Assembly (NCBI RefSeq): GCF_000374165.1
Contig: NZ_KB893721.1
Coordinates: 44,255 to 108,254, forward strand
DNA length: 64,000 nt
Direction of reading: 5' to 3'
Source: Parafrankia elaeagni
Lineage (GTDB): Bacteria > Actinomycetota > Actinomycetes > Frankiales > Frankiaceae
In this document: piece by piece, positions 25,551 through 34,730 of the stretch
Layout of the letters: every line of letters begins with the position of its first letter
Position numbering within the stretch: the stretch's first letter is position 1
The notes under the pieces: generated by a model
Told to the model about the DNA's origin: nothing
Databases searched by the model: none
Seen by the model: the letters and a program-made list of their open reading frames with translations, nothing else
Program-made: the position numbers and the translations under genes

Positions 25551-27014
25551 TCAACTTTCGAAGGGCAGCACGACCGTGCGGGTCTCGGTGTAGGCCTCGA
25601 CGCCTTCGGGGCCCATCTCACGGCCGATCCCGGACTGTCTGAACCCGCCGAACGGGCTGCGCGGCTCGACGATCGCGATCGAGTTGACCGTGCAGGTGCC
25701 GGTCCGGATCCGGCTGGCCAGCGCGACGCCGCGGGCGACGTCGGCGGTCCACACCGAGCCCGACAGGCCGTACTCGGAGTCGTTGGCGATGGCCGCCGCC
25801 TCGTCCTCGCCCTCGTACCGGATCACCGTCACCACCGGACCGAAGATCTCCTCCCGGGCGATCCGGCTGGCGTTGTCGACGTCGGCGAACAGCGTCGGCT
25901 CGACGTAGAAACCACTGTCGAGACCGACCGGGCGGCCGCCGCCGACGACGAGCCGGGCGGCACCGGCCCGGCCGTCGGCGATGTAGCCCTCGACCCGGTC
26001 GCGCTGGCGGGCCGAGACGAGCGGGCCGACGTCGGTGCCGGGGTCACGCGGGTCGCCGACGACCAGCGTGCGCACCTGCTCGGCCAGTGCGTCGACGACC
26101 TCGTCGTAGCGCGCGGCCGGGGCCAGGATGCGGCTCTGTGCGGCGCAGACCTGGCCGTTGTTCTGCAGCGCGGAATCGAGGAGCTGGGGGACGACGGTCG
26201 CCAGGTCTGCGTCGTCGAGAATGATCCCGGCCGACTTGCCGCCGAGCTCCAGCGTGCACCGTTTCACCAGCCCGCCGCAGGTGGCGCCGACCGTCCGACC
26301 GGCCGCGCTGCTCCCGGTGAAGGACACCTTGTCGACGCCCGGGTGGGCGACCAGGTACCGACCGAGGTCGGCGCCGCCGGGCAGCACGCTCACGACACCC
26401 GCCGGAATCCCGGCGTCGAGCAGCACCTCGGCGAGCAGGAACGAGCTCAGCGGCGCCTCCGGTGCCGGCTTCAGCACGATCGGGGCACCGGCGGCCAGCG
26501 CCGCGCCGAGCTTCATGCACGCGATGAAGATCGGCACGTTCCACGGCACGATCCCGGCCGACACCCCGACCGGCACCTTCTGCACCAGGCAGGGACCCAT
26601 CACCCCGGCCCGCTCCGCGGAGAAGGCGAACCGCTCGGCGACGTCGGCGAAGCCGTCCAGGATGAGCGCGGGGCTGATGGCCTGACCGAAGATCGAGAAC
26701 TTCGCCGGCGCGCCCATCTCGTCGGTGACCAGCGCGGCCAGCTCCTCCGCGCGGGCCTGCAGCCCACCGGACACCTTGCGGATCAGGCTGGCGCGTTCGG
26801 CGCCGGTGGTCGCCGCCCAGTCGCCGTCCGCCAGGACGGCCCGCGCCGCGGCGACGGCCGCGTCGGCGTCGGCCGGGCCGGCCGCCGGAACGGTGGCCAC
26901 GAGGCGCTGGTCGTGCGGCGAGCGGACCTCGATCCGGTCGGCCGAGATGGGCCTGCGCCAGCGGCCGCCGACGAGCAGCTGGTCGCGTTCGATCACATTG
27001 GTCACACCGGTCAC
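25551..27014 (-). CDS. Aldehyde dehydrogenase (NAD(P)-dependent)
   Basis: A 487-residue ALDH. It shows VPWNVPIFIACMKLGAAL (coenzyme site), FTGSSAAGR, LELGGKSAGIIL (general-base Glu) and NNGQVCAAQSRI with the catalytic Cys (~residue 300), then EEIFGPVVTV. GTG 27014 overlaps the ligase TGA by GTGA. It is the last gene of the operon alcohol dehydrogenase, ligase 3, ALDH, giving an alcohol to aldehyde to acid to acyl-CoA series. Confidence 0.93.
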   Translation of the reverse strand: MTGVTNVIERDQLLVGGRWRRPISADRIEVRSPHDQRLVATVPAAGPADADAAVAAARAVLADGDWAATTGAERASLIRKVSGGLQARAEELAALVTDEMGAPAKFSIFGQAISPALILDGFADVAERFAFSAERAGVMGPCLVQKVPVGVSAGIVPWNVPIFIACMKLGAALAAGAPIVLKPAPEAPLSSFLLAEVLLDAGIPAGVVSVLPGGADLGRYLVAHPGVDKVSFTGSSAAGRTVGATCGGLVKRCTLELGGKSAGIILDDADLATVVPQLLDSALQNNGQVCAAQSRILAPAARYDEVVDALAEQVRTLVVGDPRDPGTDVGPLVSARQRDRVEGYIADGRAGAARLVVGGGRPVGLDSGFYVEPTLFADVDNASRIAREEIFGPVVTVIRYEGEDEAAAIANDSEYGLSGSVWTADVARGVALASRIRTGTCTVNSIAIVEPRSPFGGFRQSGIGREMGPEGVEAYTETRTVVLPFES

Positions 27015-28552
27015 GAGGTTGCCTCCGGGGGCAGCAGGCGCCGCGCGACCTTGCCGGTCAGCAGGCGCGGCAGCTCGGCCAGGAACACGACCGAGCGGGG
27101 ACACTTGTAGTGGGCGACGCGGTCCCGCGCGAACGCGATGAGCTCCGCCGCCAGCGCCTCGGCGGCGTCGGCGTCGGCGGGGGGCACGGCCGGCTGGACG
27201 ACCGCGCGCACCGACTCGCCCATCTCCGCGTCCGGCACGCCGATCACGACGACGTCCGTGACGGCGGGGTGGAGAATCAGCACGTCCTCGACCTCGCGCG
27301 GGTAGACGTTCACCCCACCAGAGATGATCATGTTGGACACCCGGTCGGTGAGGTAGAGGTAGCCGTCCTCATCCACCCAGCCGACCTCGCCGAACGTGCC
27401 CCACCCGCGCTCGTCGAACGCGCCGGCCGTCTTCTCCGGGTCTCCGTGGTACGCGAACGGCCGGGCCACCTCGAAGTACACCCGGCCCTCGGTGCGCGGC
27501 GGCACCTCGTGGCCGTCCTCGTCGACGATGTGCACCGGTGCCAGCAGCGACCTGCCGACCGAGCCCGGATGGGCGAGCCACTCCTCCGGGCCGATGGCGC
27601 AGAAGCCGACGCCCTCACTGCCGGAGTAGTACTCGTGCACGATCGGCCCGAGCCAGTCCAGGACGGCCCGCTTGACCTCGGGCGGGCAGGGCGCCGCGGC
27701 GTGTACGAGCGTCCGCAGGCTGGAGAGGTCGAAGCGGGCCCGGTCCGCCTCGGGCAGCTTCAGCAGCCGGACGAGGTGCGTCGGGACCACCTGGACCAAC
27801 GTCACCCGGTGCCGCTCGACGAGCCGGAGGAACTCCAGCGCGTCGAACCGCTCGGTGGCGATCACCGTGCCGCCGAGCCGGTGCACAGCGGTGGCCCAGG
27901 CCAGCGGCGCGGCGTGGTAGAGCGGCGCCGGGCTCAGGTACCGCGTCGATTCATCGCCGCCGTACAGGAACCTCACCATCCCGGTGAAGGAGTCGGCCGC
28001 GCCGATCGGGCCCCCGGCACTCGCCGGCGTGATCCCCTTCGGCCGGCCGGTGGTGCCCGACGAGTAGAACATCCAGTTGCCCTCGCACTCGTCGTCGACC
28101 GGCGACGCCGGCTGGGCGCCGATCACCTCCTCGTACGCGTCGAACCCGTCGACCGGCCCGCCCACGGCGAGCCGCACCTTCAGCGCCGGGGCGTCGACCC
28201 CGGCAGCCACGGCAGCCACGTCGGCGCGGGGCGCGGACACGACCAGCGCGGCGGCACCGCAGTCGGCGACGATGTACCCGGCTTCGGCGGCGGACAGGTG
28301 CCAGTTGATCGGCGTCACCAGGAGGCCGGCCCGCAGCGCGGCCCAGACCACCTCGAAGTACTCCGTCCGGTTCTCCATCAGGACGGCGACGTGGCTGCCG
28401 ACGCCGAGCCCGGACGACCGCAGCGCGTGCGCCACCTGGTTCGATCGCCGTTCCAGCTCCCCGTACGACAGGACCCGGTCGCCGATGATCACGGCCGGCC
28501 GGTCCGGCGCGGACGCCGCGAACCGGCTCGGGTGGTCGATGTCCATGTCCAT
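27011..28552 (-). CDS. Acyl-CoA synthetase (ANL superfamily, ligase 3)
   Basis: A 513-residue ligase. It has MFYSSGTTGRPKGI (A3), EYYSGSEGVGFCAIG (A5), TFGEVGWVDEDGYLYLTDR (A7/A8), ISGGVNVYPREVEDV and a C-terminal LLTGKVARR with the catalytic Lys. It lies between the alcohol and aldehyde dehydrogenases, so the acid produced by ALDH is a likely substrate. ATG 28552 begins four bases after the preceding TGA. Confidence 0.92.
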   Translation of the reverse strand: MDMDIDHPSRFAASAPDRPAVIIGDRVLSYGELERRSNQVAHALRSSGLGVGSHVAVLMENRTEYFEVVWAALRAGLLVTPINWHLSAAEAGYIVADCGAAALVVSAPRADVAAVAAGVDAPALKVRLAVGGPVDGFDAYEEVIGAQPASPVDDECEGNWMFYSSGTTGRPKGITPASAGGPIGAADSFTGMVRFLYGGDESTRYLSPAPLYHAAPLAWATAVHRLGGTVIATERFDALEFLRLVERHRVTLVQVVPTHLVRLLKLPEADRARFDLSSLRTLVHAAAPCPPEVKRAVLDWLGPIVHEYYSGSEGVGFCAIGPEEWLAHPGSVGRSLLAPVHIVDEDGHEVPPRTEGRVYFEVARPFAYHGDPEKTAGAFDERGWGTFGEVGWVDEDGYLYLTDRVSNMIISGGVNVYPREVEDVLILHPAVTDVVVIGVPDAEMGESVRAVVQPAVPPADADAAEALAAELIAFARDRVAHYKCPRSVVFLAELPRLLTGKVARRLLPPEATS

Positions 28553-28555
28553 CGG

Positions 28556-29656
28556 TCAGATCCGCCCTGACGGGAGCAGGACGGGCTTGACGACCCTGCC
28601 GGACAGCGAGGCCTTCTCCGCCGTGTTGATCGCCTCGAGCGGGAAGGTCTCGATCAGCCGGTCGAACGGGAAGCGGCCGGCCCGCCACAGTTCGATGAGC
28701 CGCGGGATCATGACCTGCGGGTCGGCGCCGCCCTCGAGGATGCTCGAGATCCGCCGGCCGAGGAGATCCACCGGGCCGAAGGTGATCGGTTCGGTCTGGA
28801 GGCCCACCAGCCCGGCGTGCCCACCCGTCCGCAGCGCGGCGACGGCGGTCCCGATGACCGCGACGTTTCCGGTGGTGTCGAAGGTGAACCGGGCCCCACC
28901 ACCGGTGAGGTCCTGGATCCGGGAGACGAGGTCCGTGCCGGCTCCGTCCAGCACGTGAGTGGCACCGAGCTCGGTGGCGAGCGCCAGCCGGTGCGGGTGC
29001 AGGTCGACCGCGATGATCGGGCCGGCGCCGGCCACCCGCGCCGCCATGATCGCCGACAGGCCCACCGCACCGGCGCCGAACACGGCGATGCTGTCCCCCG
29101 CCCCGACGTCCAGGTCGACGAGCACCGAACCGGCACCGGTGAGGATGCCGCAGCCCAGCGGGCCCAGCTTCGCCAGCGGCAGGTCCCGGTCCACCACGAC
29201 GACGCCGCGCTGGGCGGCGACGCAGTGGGTCGCGAACGAGGACTGACCGAACCAGCGCGAGGCGATCTCGGCCCCGGCGGCGTCGCGGACACCGGTGGTG
29301 CCGTCCAGGCGGCGGCCGAAGAAGTTACGGAACAGGAACAGGTCGCAGTAGGGCGGGGCGCCGCGGCGGCAGCCCGGGCACTCCCCGCAGGAGTCGAACG
29401 AGAGCACCACGTGATCACCGACCAGCACCCGTTCCACGCCTTCGCCGACGGCCTCGACCACGCCGGCGCCCTCGTGCCCGGTGATGATCGGCGGCGGTGC
29501 CGGCACGCCCTCGCGTCTCGGCACGACGTCGGTATGGCACATGCCGGCGCCCACCACGCGGACCAGGACCTCGCCGGGTCCGGGTGGATCGAGCTCGACC
29601 TCCTCGAGCGCGTAGGGCCCGTCCGCCTGCCGGAGCACAGCCGCAGTCGCCTTCAT
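28556..29656 (-). CDS. Zinc-dependent alcohol dehydrogenase (MDR superfamily)
   Basis: A 366-residue zinc MDR. Catalytic zinc ligands lie in GAGMCHTD and GHEGAGVVEAVG, and the structural four-Cys cluster in SCGECPGCRRGAPPYC. The NAD domain has FGAGAVGLSAI. It resembles class III / aryl-alcohol dehydrogenases. ATG 29656 follows GGAGAG. Operator 7 and a good promoter (TTGAAA, 17 bp, TAGGGT) lie about 80-110 bp upstream. Confidence 0.92.
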   Translation of the reverse strand: MKATAAVLRQADGPYALEEVELDPPGPGEVLVRVVGAGMCHTDVVPRREGVPAPPPIITGHEGAGVVEAVGEGVERVLVGDHVVLSFDSCGECPGCRRGAPPYCDLFLFRNFFGRRLDGTTGVRDAAGAEIASRWFGQSSFATHCVAAQRGVVVVDRDLPLAKLGPLGCGILTGAGSVLVDLDVGAGDSIAVFGAGAVGLSAIMAARVAGAGPIIAVDLHPHRLALATELGATHVLDGAGTDLVSRIQDLTGGGARFTFDTTGNVAVIGTAVAALRTGGHAGLVGLQTEPITFGPVDLLGRRISSILEGGADPQVMIPRLIELWRAGRFPFDRLIETFPLEAINTAEKASLSGRVVKPVLLPSGRI

Positions 29657-29739
29657 CCCGCGCTCTCCAGTTCCCGTCGTCCGAGTTCCCGCCCGTCCGC
29701 CCACCGGTGGGTGTCCGGCACGCGGGCCGTTCACCCGGA

Positions 29740-29771
29740 ACCCTAAGATATAGATCTAGATATTTCAATAT
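29740..29771 (-). promoter_or_regulatory. Operator site 7 inside a promoter spacer
   Basis: Overlapping AGATCT-AGATAT and AGATAT elements form the densest site of the window. On the minus strand TTGAAA (-35) and TAGGGT (-10) are exactly 17 bp apart, with the operator filling the spacer: a classic repressor placement for the alcohol dehydrogenase operon. Confidence 0.72.
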
Positions 29772-29853
29772 CGACCGAAAGCCCGTGGACGCCAGCCCGG
29801 CGGGGTGAGCGCACCACCGGACGGCCAGGCCGGCGACGCCACTCGACCCGGGT

Positions 29854-29870
29854 TACATATAGACCTTTTA
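29854..29870. promoter_or_regulatory. Operator site 8 (weak), upstream of ACAD 5
   Basis: ACATATAGACCTTTTA, a degenerate member with one half-site, about 120 bp before ACAD 5. Confidence 0.35.
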
Positions 29871-29988
29871 CCCTCTGTGGGCGTAGGCTGCGCTCCCTGG
29901 ACACCCAGCGGCCCCACCGCCCGTCGGCCCCGCGGAGCAGCACCCGCACGGCGACGGCACCGACCTCGGGCACCGCCCCAGGAGGACG

Positions 29989-31188
29989 ATGTTCACCCAG
30001 ACCGCGGACCAGGACCTGCTCGGGAACACGACGGCGCAGTACCTGGAGGCGACCTATCCCCCGGCCCGCGTGCGCGAGCTCGCACGGCAGGACGAGACGT
30101 TCGACGGCACCCTGTGGAAGCAGGGTGCCGAGTTCGGTTGGACGACGCCCCTCGTCCCGGAGCACGCCGGCGGCGGTTCCGTCAGCGGCAACGGGTTGGC
30201 CGACCTGCTGGCGGTCGCCTTCCAGTTCGGCCGGCACGCCGCGCCGGGCCCGCTGATCGGGACGAACGTCGTCGCGGCGGCGCTCGGCCGGTGGGGCTCG
30301 GCGCAGCTGCACGGCGGCCCGCTCGCGGAGCTGCTCGACGGGGGCGCCACCGCCGCCTGGGGGCACTCGCCGCGGACCGGGCGGCGGGCTGGCGCACAGG
30401 TCCGGGCCGAACGCTCGGGCGACCGGTTCATCCTGGACGGCACCGTGCCCTGCGTCGAACGGGGAGGGCCGAACGGCTACCTCCTCGTCGCCGCCGGACC
30501 GGACGACACCACCACCACCACCGGCGGCGGCAGCGACGGCGACGGCGACGGCGACGGCGCGCGGTCGCACTTCCTCGTGCCGCTCGGCGCCCCCGGCGTG
30601 GAGACGGCGCCCCTCGACGGCGTCGACCTGACCCGCCGCTACCAGACGGTGACGCTGCGGGCGGTGACGGTGCCGGCATCCGCCCGGGTCGGTGAGCCGG
30701 GCACCGCCGACGAGCACGACGCCGCGCTGCTCGACCTCAGCGCCGTGCTGCAGGCCGGTGAGATCGTCGGGGCGACGCACCGCGCGTTCGAGCTGACCCT
30801 GCGCTGGGCGGAGGACCGTTACTCGTTCGGCCGCCCGCTCGGGTCGTACCAGGAGATCAAGCACCGGGTGGCCGACCTGCGCACCCAGCTGGAGGCGAGC
30901 GCGGCGGTCACCGAGCGCGCGGCCCGTCTGGTCGGCACCGGCCGCGCGGACGCCCGCACGTGGGCCACCACGGCCAAGGCCTACGTCGGACGGGTCGGGC
31001 CCGAGGCGATCCAGGACTGCATCCAGCTGCACGGCGGGATCGGCGTCACCTACGAGCACGACCTGCACCTCTACCTGCGCCGGGCGCTGGTGGACGCCCA
31101 GCTGTTCGGCACGCCGGCCTACTTCACCGAACGGCTCGTGCGCCTGGTCGAGGCCGCCGTGGACGACGACGGAGGACGAGCATCATGA
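29989..31188 (+). CDS. Acyl-CoA dehydrogenase, partner subunit type (ACAD 5)
   Basis: A 399-residue ACAD-like protein. It has GWTTPLVPEHAGGGSVSGNG in the N-terminal domain, FGRPLGSYQEIKHRVADL in the helical domain and LHGGIGVTYEHDLHLYLRR near the C terminus. It carries a short (Asp-Gly) repeat around residue 182. ATG follows AGGAGG. The end overlaps ACAD 6 by ATGA, giving the third heteromeric ACAD pair. Confidence 0.9.
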   Translation: MFTQTADQDLLGNTTAQYLEATYPPARVRELARQDETFDGTLWKQGAEFGWTTPLVPEHAGGGSVSGNGLADLLAVAFQFGRHAAPGPLIGTNVVAAALGRWGSAQLHGGPLAELLDGGATAAWGHSPRTGRRAGAQVRAERSGDRFILDGTVPCVERGGPNGYLLVAAGPDDTTTTTGGGSDGDGDGDGARSHFLVPLGAPGVETAPLDGVDLTRRYQTVTLRAVTVPASARVGEPGTADEHDAALLDLSAVLQAGEIVGATHRAFELTLRWAEDRYSFGRPLGSYQEIKHRVADLRTQLEASAAVTERAARLVGTGRADARTWATTAKAYVGRVGPEAIQDCIQLHGGIGVTYEHDLHLYLRRALVDAQLFGTPAYFTERLVRLVEAAVDDDGGRAS

Positions 31189-32432
31189 TCACAGTCGAGG
31201 AGTTCGCCGCGCGCGCCCGGACCTGGCTCGCCGAGAACATGCCGCCTGCCGATCCAGCCACCGCCGACTTCTTCCTCACCGCGACCCAGCGACCCGAGGC
31301 CGAGGAGCTGGCCCGCGTCGCCACCTGCCGCGAGCTGCAGCGCCGGCTGTTCGACGGCGGCTTCGCCGGCATCTGTGTGCCGGTGGAGTACGGCGGGCAG
31401 GGCCTGACACCGGCGCACCAGACCGCCTTCAACCGGGAGATCCGCGGCTACGACTACCCGGCGGAGATCCAGGCGTCGACGTTCATCCCGTGCCTGGCCG
31501 TGCTGCTGGAGTTCGGCACCTCCGAGCAGAAGCTGCGCCACATCCCGGCGATGCTGCGCGGCGAGGAGATCTGGGTCCAGCTCCTGTCGGAGCCGGGCGG
31601 CGGGTCGGACGCCGCCGGCGCGGTCACCACCGCGACCCGCGACGGCGACCGGTGGATCCTCAACGGCTCGAAGATCTGGACCACCTCCGCCTGGTACGGC
31701 GACTGGGCGCTGTGCCTGGCCCGCACGAACTGGGACGTCGGCAAGCACGCCGGGCTGACCGTGTTCAGCCTGCCGGCCGGCGCCCCGGGCGTCGACACCC
31801 ACCGGATCGAGCTGGTCAACGGCTCGCGGGAGTTCTGCCAGGAGTTCCTGACCGACGTCGTCGTGCCCGACCACGACCGCGTCGGTGACGTCGACGGCGG
31901 CTGGGGCGTCGTCACCCGCTGGCTGCACCACGAGCGGACCATCTCCGGGGGCTCGCCCTACGTCACCGGCAGCGGCAACCGGCCGAACGACGGCCCCTAC
32001 GAGCCCCGGGTGCTGGTCGAGGCCGCCCGGCGCCTCGGCACGATCGACGACAGCCGCACCCGGGACATCATCGGCGAGGGGCAGATCCTCGCCCTCGTCA
32101 CCCGCGCCCTCGTCGAGTCGGTCTCCCGCAAGATGGCCGCCGGTGCCCTCCCCCACCACGCCGCCGCCATGTGCCGGCTGTTCAGCGGCACCGCGACCAG
32201 CCGCCGCGCGGCGCTGGCGACGGAGCTGTGCGGTGACACCGGAGTGGTCTGGGCACCGGGCGACGAGGTCTCCGCCCAGGTCGCGCGCGGCTACCTGGTC
32301 CGCCAGGCGGCCTGTATCGGCGGCGGCACGACCGAGATGGCCCGCAACGTGATCAGCGAACGCCTGCTCGGCATGCCCCGCGAGGCACGTGCCGACACCG
32401 GCCCCTTCCGGGACGTCCCCCGCGGGCCGTAG
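31185..32432 (+). CDS. Acyl-CoA dehydrogenase, large-chain type (ACAD 6)
   Basis: A 415-residue FAD enzyme: VPVEYGGQGLTPAHQ, LLSEPGGGSDAAG, WILNGSKIWTTSAW and a C-terminal GGGTTEMARNVISERLLG. It is closely similar in layout to ACAD 1. ATG 31185 overlaps the TGA of ACAD 5. Confidence 0.91.
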   Translation: MITVEEFAARARTWLAENMPPADPATADFFLTATQRPEAEELARVATCRELQRRLFDGGFAGICVPVEYGGQGLTPAHQTAFNREIRGYDYPAEIQASTFIPCLAVLLEFGTSEQKLRHIPAMLRGEEIWVQLLSEPGGGSDAAGAVTTATRDGDRWILNGSKIWTTSAWYGDWALCLARTNWDVGKHAGLTVFSLPAGAPGVDTHRIELVNGSREFCQEFLTDVVVPDHDRVGDVDGGWGVVTRWLHHERTISGGSPYVTGSGNRPNDGPYEPRVLVEAARRLGTIDDSRTRDIIGEGQILALVTRALVESVSRKMAAGALPHHAAAMCRLFSGTATSRRAALATELCGDTGVVWAPGDEVSAQVARGYLVRQAACIGGGTTEMARNVISERLLGMPREARADTGPFRDVPRGP

Positions 32433-32540
32433 GCGGGCGGCGCCCCCTGACGTATCAGCGTCGCCCGGTCGCGAGCATCGCCTCGTACCCGCTCCCCCGT
32501 CTGACCTCGTCAGGCAGACCGATCGCGGCCTGCTTCCCGT

Positions 32541-32997
32541 GGCTCGCACCCGGTCAGCATCCGGCGAATCTGACACTGTGTCCGCTCTCTCGCCGCGGGG
32601 TCGTGTGTTGCGTTCGCGCGCATAAAGACCTCACCGTGTCCGTGCTCGCCGAACCCTTGACGGATCAAGCCCGTGAGGGTTCGCAACCCCTCGCAGACAG
32701 TGGACCCGAAGAGACACAACCCGCCCCTCAGTCCTCGGATGGGACCTCTCCGCACCCGGCGGGAACGACAGAAGTCCTGGTCAACGGCTTGATGGACCCT
32801 GGGGCATCACCGGCGGCGGTGTCGCACGACCACCCAGACCTGCCCCGCCATCCCACCGATGTCCACCTTCGCAGCCGTAACCGCCGAGTACAGCCGCGGA
32901 TGGACCACCGAGCCCCAGTCGGCCCGCCCGACCCCTCGCGGGACCATTTCTGACAGCACTGTCATCTCAGCCGGCGACGACGCCCGGTCGGCTGCGG
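32541..32997. repeat. Left arm of ~450-bp imperfect inverted repeat
   Basis: It matches the reverse complement of 33112-33560 nearly end to end with substitutions and small gaps. Exact blocks include 20 bp at 32613-32632 (partner 33477-33496) and 27 bp at 32688-32714 (partner 33394-33420). It lies between ACAD 6 and the luciferase-like oxidoreductase. Confidence 0.85.
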
Positions 32998-33111
32998 ACC
33001 ACGCATCGCCCCACCCGCAGCACGCCCCACCCGCAGTACGTCCCGCGACCTTTGCCCGCCTACGCAGCCCGGCGGGCGTGTGCGAGCGACCCGGCCCGGC
33101 GGCGGACAGCC

Positions 33112-33560
33112 CTCGGCCGACAGGACGTCGTTGCCGATGGAGGTGACAGCACCGTCTGAAACAGTCCCACCATCGGTCGGACGGGCCGGTGGACGTCGGG
33201 GCGGCCGGTCCGGGACGCCGCCCGGCGGTGGCGGCGTGGTGAGTGGACGTCGGTGGGCGGACGACGGCCGGCCAGGGTGGCCTGACGAGCCCGCAGCCCG
33301 TGGGGCGACGAGCTCGTCAGGCCGTTGACCAGGGCTTCTATCGCCCCCGCCGGTGGCGAGGAGGTCCCACGCCACGACTGGGGGCAGGTTGTATCTCTTC
33401 GGGTCCACTGTCTGCGAGGGCTTGCGGAATCCTCGTCACGTCGGTTCGTCAAGGGCCCGACCGGGACGGACACAGGGAGGTCTTTATGCGCGCGAACGGA
33501 ACACGTCACCTCGCGGCGGGGAACCGGACACGGCGTCAGATCCGCCGGACACGAGCTCCC
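33112..33560. repeat. Right arm of ~450-bp imperfect inverted repeat
   Basis: Partner of 32541-32997 in opposite orientation, about 115 bp away. The pair may be two diverged copies of one element inserted head to head, or a structure that folds as RNA or cruciform DNA. Edges are estimated by eye. Confidence 0.85.
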
Positions 33561-33632
33561 GGAAGCTGGGTCGCGATCGAGTGCCGGGGCGACTGCGTTG
33601 TCGCGCACAGCGCGGACGGGTCCGCTCCGCCT

Positions 33633-34718
33633 TCAGGCCAGCCGGCCCGGGTTGGCCGGCTGGCCGGTCACCGACAGCGGCCGGATCTTCCGGTAGGCCT
33701 CCACCACCGGGGCGACCTCGGTGGGTGAGACGCCGTGCAGGATCACGCCGGTGGCGCCCAGGCCGAACTGGCGGACGACGGCCGCCGCGCTCTCCTCGGC
33801 CGTCCCGGTCGCGCTCGCCGCGAGCCACTCGTCCGGGAGCAGGGTGGCGAGGTGCTCCAGCTGCCGGTCGTCGGCCTTCGCGTCGAACGCGCCGCGGAAG
33901 CCCTGGATGAGCTCGTCGGCCCGGAACCGGGCGAGCACCGCCGGGTCCCAGTCGTTGACCCGCACCAGGATGTCGCCGTAGCCGAGCAGGTAGGTGGCCA
34001 GCCGGCCCACCGTCCGGCGCAGCCGGTCCTGCGGTGCGACGTGGTCGCCGACGGTGGCGAGCACCGACCAGATCCGAATGCCGTCCGGGTCCCGGCCAGC
34101 CGCCCGGGCGCCGCGGCGGACCGCCTCGACCGAGTCCGTCAGCGCGCGGTCGGAGAAGTACGTGTGCAGCACGACCGCGTCCATGCAGCGGCCGGCGAGC
34201 TCAAGGCTCTTCGGGCCGAGCGCGGCCAGCAGGAGCGGCACGTCCTCGTCGAAGTCCGGGTCCTGGTGCAGGTACGGGTACTTTCCGGCGGGCCCGTCGT
34301 GGCCGAGGACCAGTTCGCCGTGCCAGAGCCGGCGCAGCAGCCCGGCCATGTCCTCGAGCTGGGCGCTGGTGACCGGGTTCAGCCCGACCGCGGTCCAGAA
34401 CCGGTCGAAGCCGCGCCCGAGCCCGAGCGCGAACCGCCCGCCGGTGAGCCGGTGCATGGTCGTCGCGAACGTCGCGGTGACCAGCGGGTGGCGGGTGTGG
34501 TGGTTGGTGGCCGCCGTCGCGATCCCGAGCGTCTCGGTGAGCGCGCCGGCGGCGCCGCACAGGGTCGCCGCGTCCTTCGTCGAGAAACGCTCGGAGACGA
34601 AGGCCGCGCCCAGGCCCAGCTCCTCCCCCGCCCGGACCTCGGCGATCAGATCGCGCGGCGTGCCGGAGTGTCCGGGCAGGGTGTAGAAGCCGAGCTCGGT
34701 GAGTTGGTTGGTCGTCAC
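33633..34718 (-). CDS. Luciferase-like (LLM class) F420-dependent oxidoreductase
   Basis: A 361-residue TIM-barrel oxidoreductase: ELGFYTLPGHSGTPRD start, LGLGAAFVSERFSTKDAAT, ATAATNHHTRHPLVTA and LTGGRFALGLGRGFDR. The pattern is that of mycobacterial/Frankia-type F420 enzymes rather than FMN luciferases, though the cofactor is inferred. The start codon is GTG 34718 with AGGGAGA upstream, 12 bp after the amidohydrolase. It is the last gene of the minus-strand operon beginning near 40607. Confidence 0.85.
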   Translation of the reverse strand: MTTNQLTELGFYTLPGHSGTPRDLIAEVRAGEELGLGAAFVSERFSTKDAATLCGAAGALTETLGIATAATNHHTRHPLVTATFATTMHRLTGGRFALGLGRGFDRFWTAVGLNPVTSAQLEDMAGLLRRLWHGELVLGHDGPAGKYPYLHQDPDFDEDVPLLLAALGPKSLELAGRCMDAVVLHTYFSDRALTDSVEAVRRGARAAGRDPDGIRIWSVLATVGDHVAPQDRLRRTVGRLATYLLGYGDILVRVNDWDPAVLARFRADELIQGFRGAFDAKADDRQLEHLATLLPDEWLAASATGTAEESAAAVVRQFGLGATGVILHGVSPTEVAPVVEAYRKIRPLSVTGQPANPGRLA

Positions 34719-34730
34719 GCCGTAGTCTCC

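Larger units (their letters stand above)
29657..29988. other. Divergent intergenic region, alcohol dehydrogenase / ACAD 5
   Basis: A 332-bp regulatory region with operators 7 and 8; no gene seen. Confidence 0.6.
32433..33632. other. 1.2-kb non-coding region with a large inverted repeat
   Basis: No convincing gene. Open frames exist on both strands but are Pro/Arg-rich, lack family signatures and simply mirror one another. The region is dominated by two inverted arms described separately, with a short spacer (about 32998-33111) containing a tandem GCCCCACCCGCAG-type duplication. Confidence 0.6.

Noticed and set aside
32603-33608. Mirror-image open frames in the inverted-repeat region as a pair of related proteins
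   Set aside because: They share a VRAHKDL segment only because the DNA arms are homologous; composition is Pro/Arg/Ser-rich and similarity breaks frame elsewhere.
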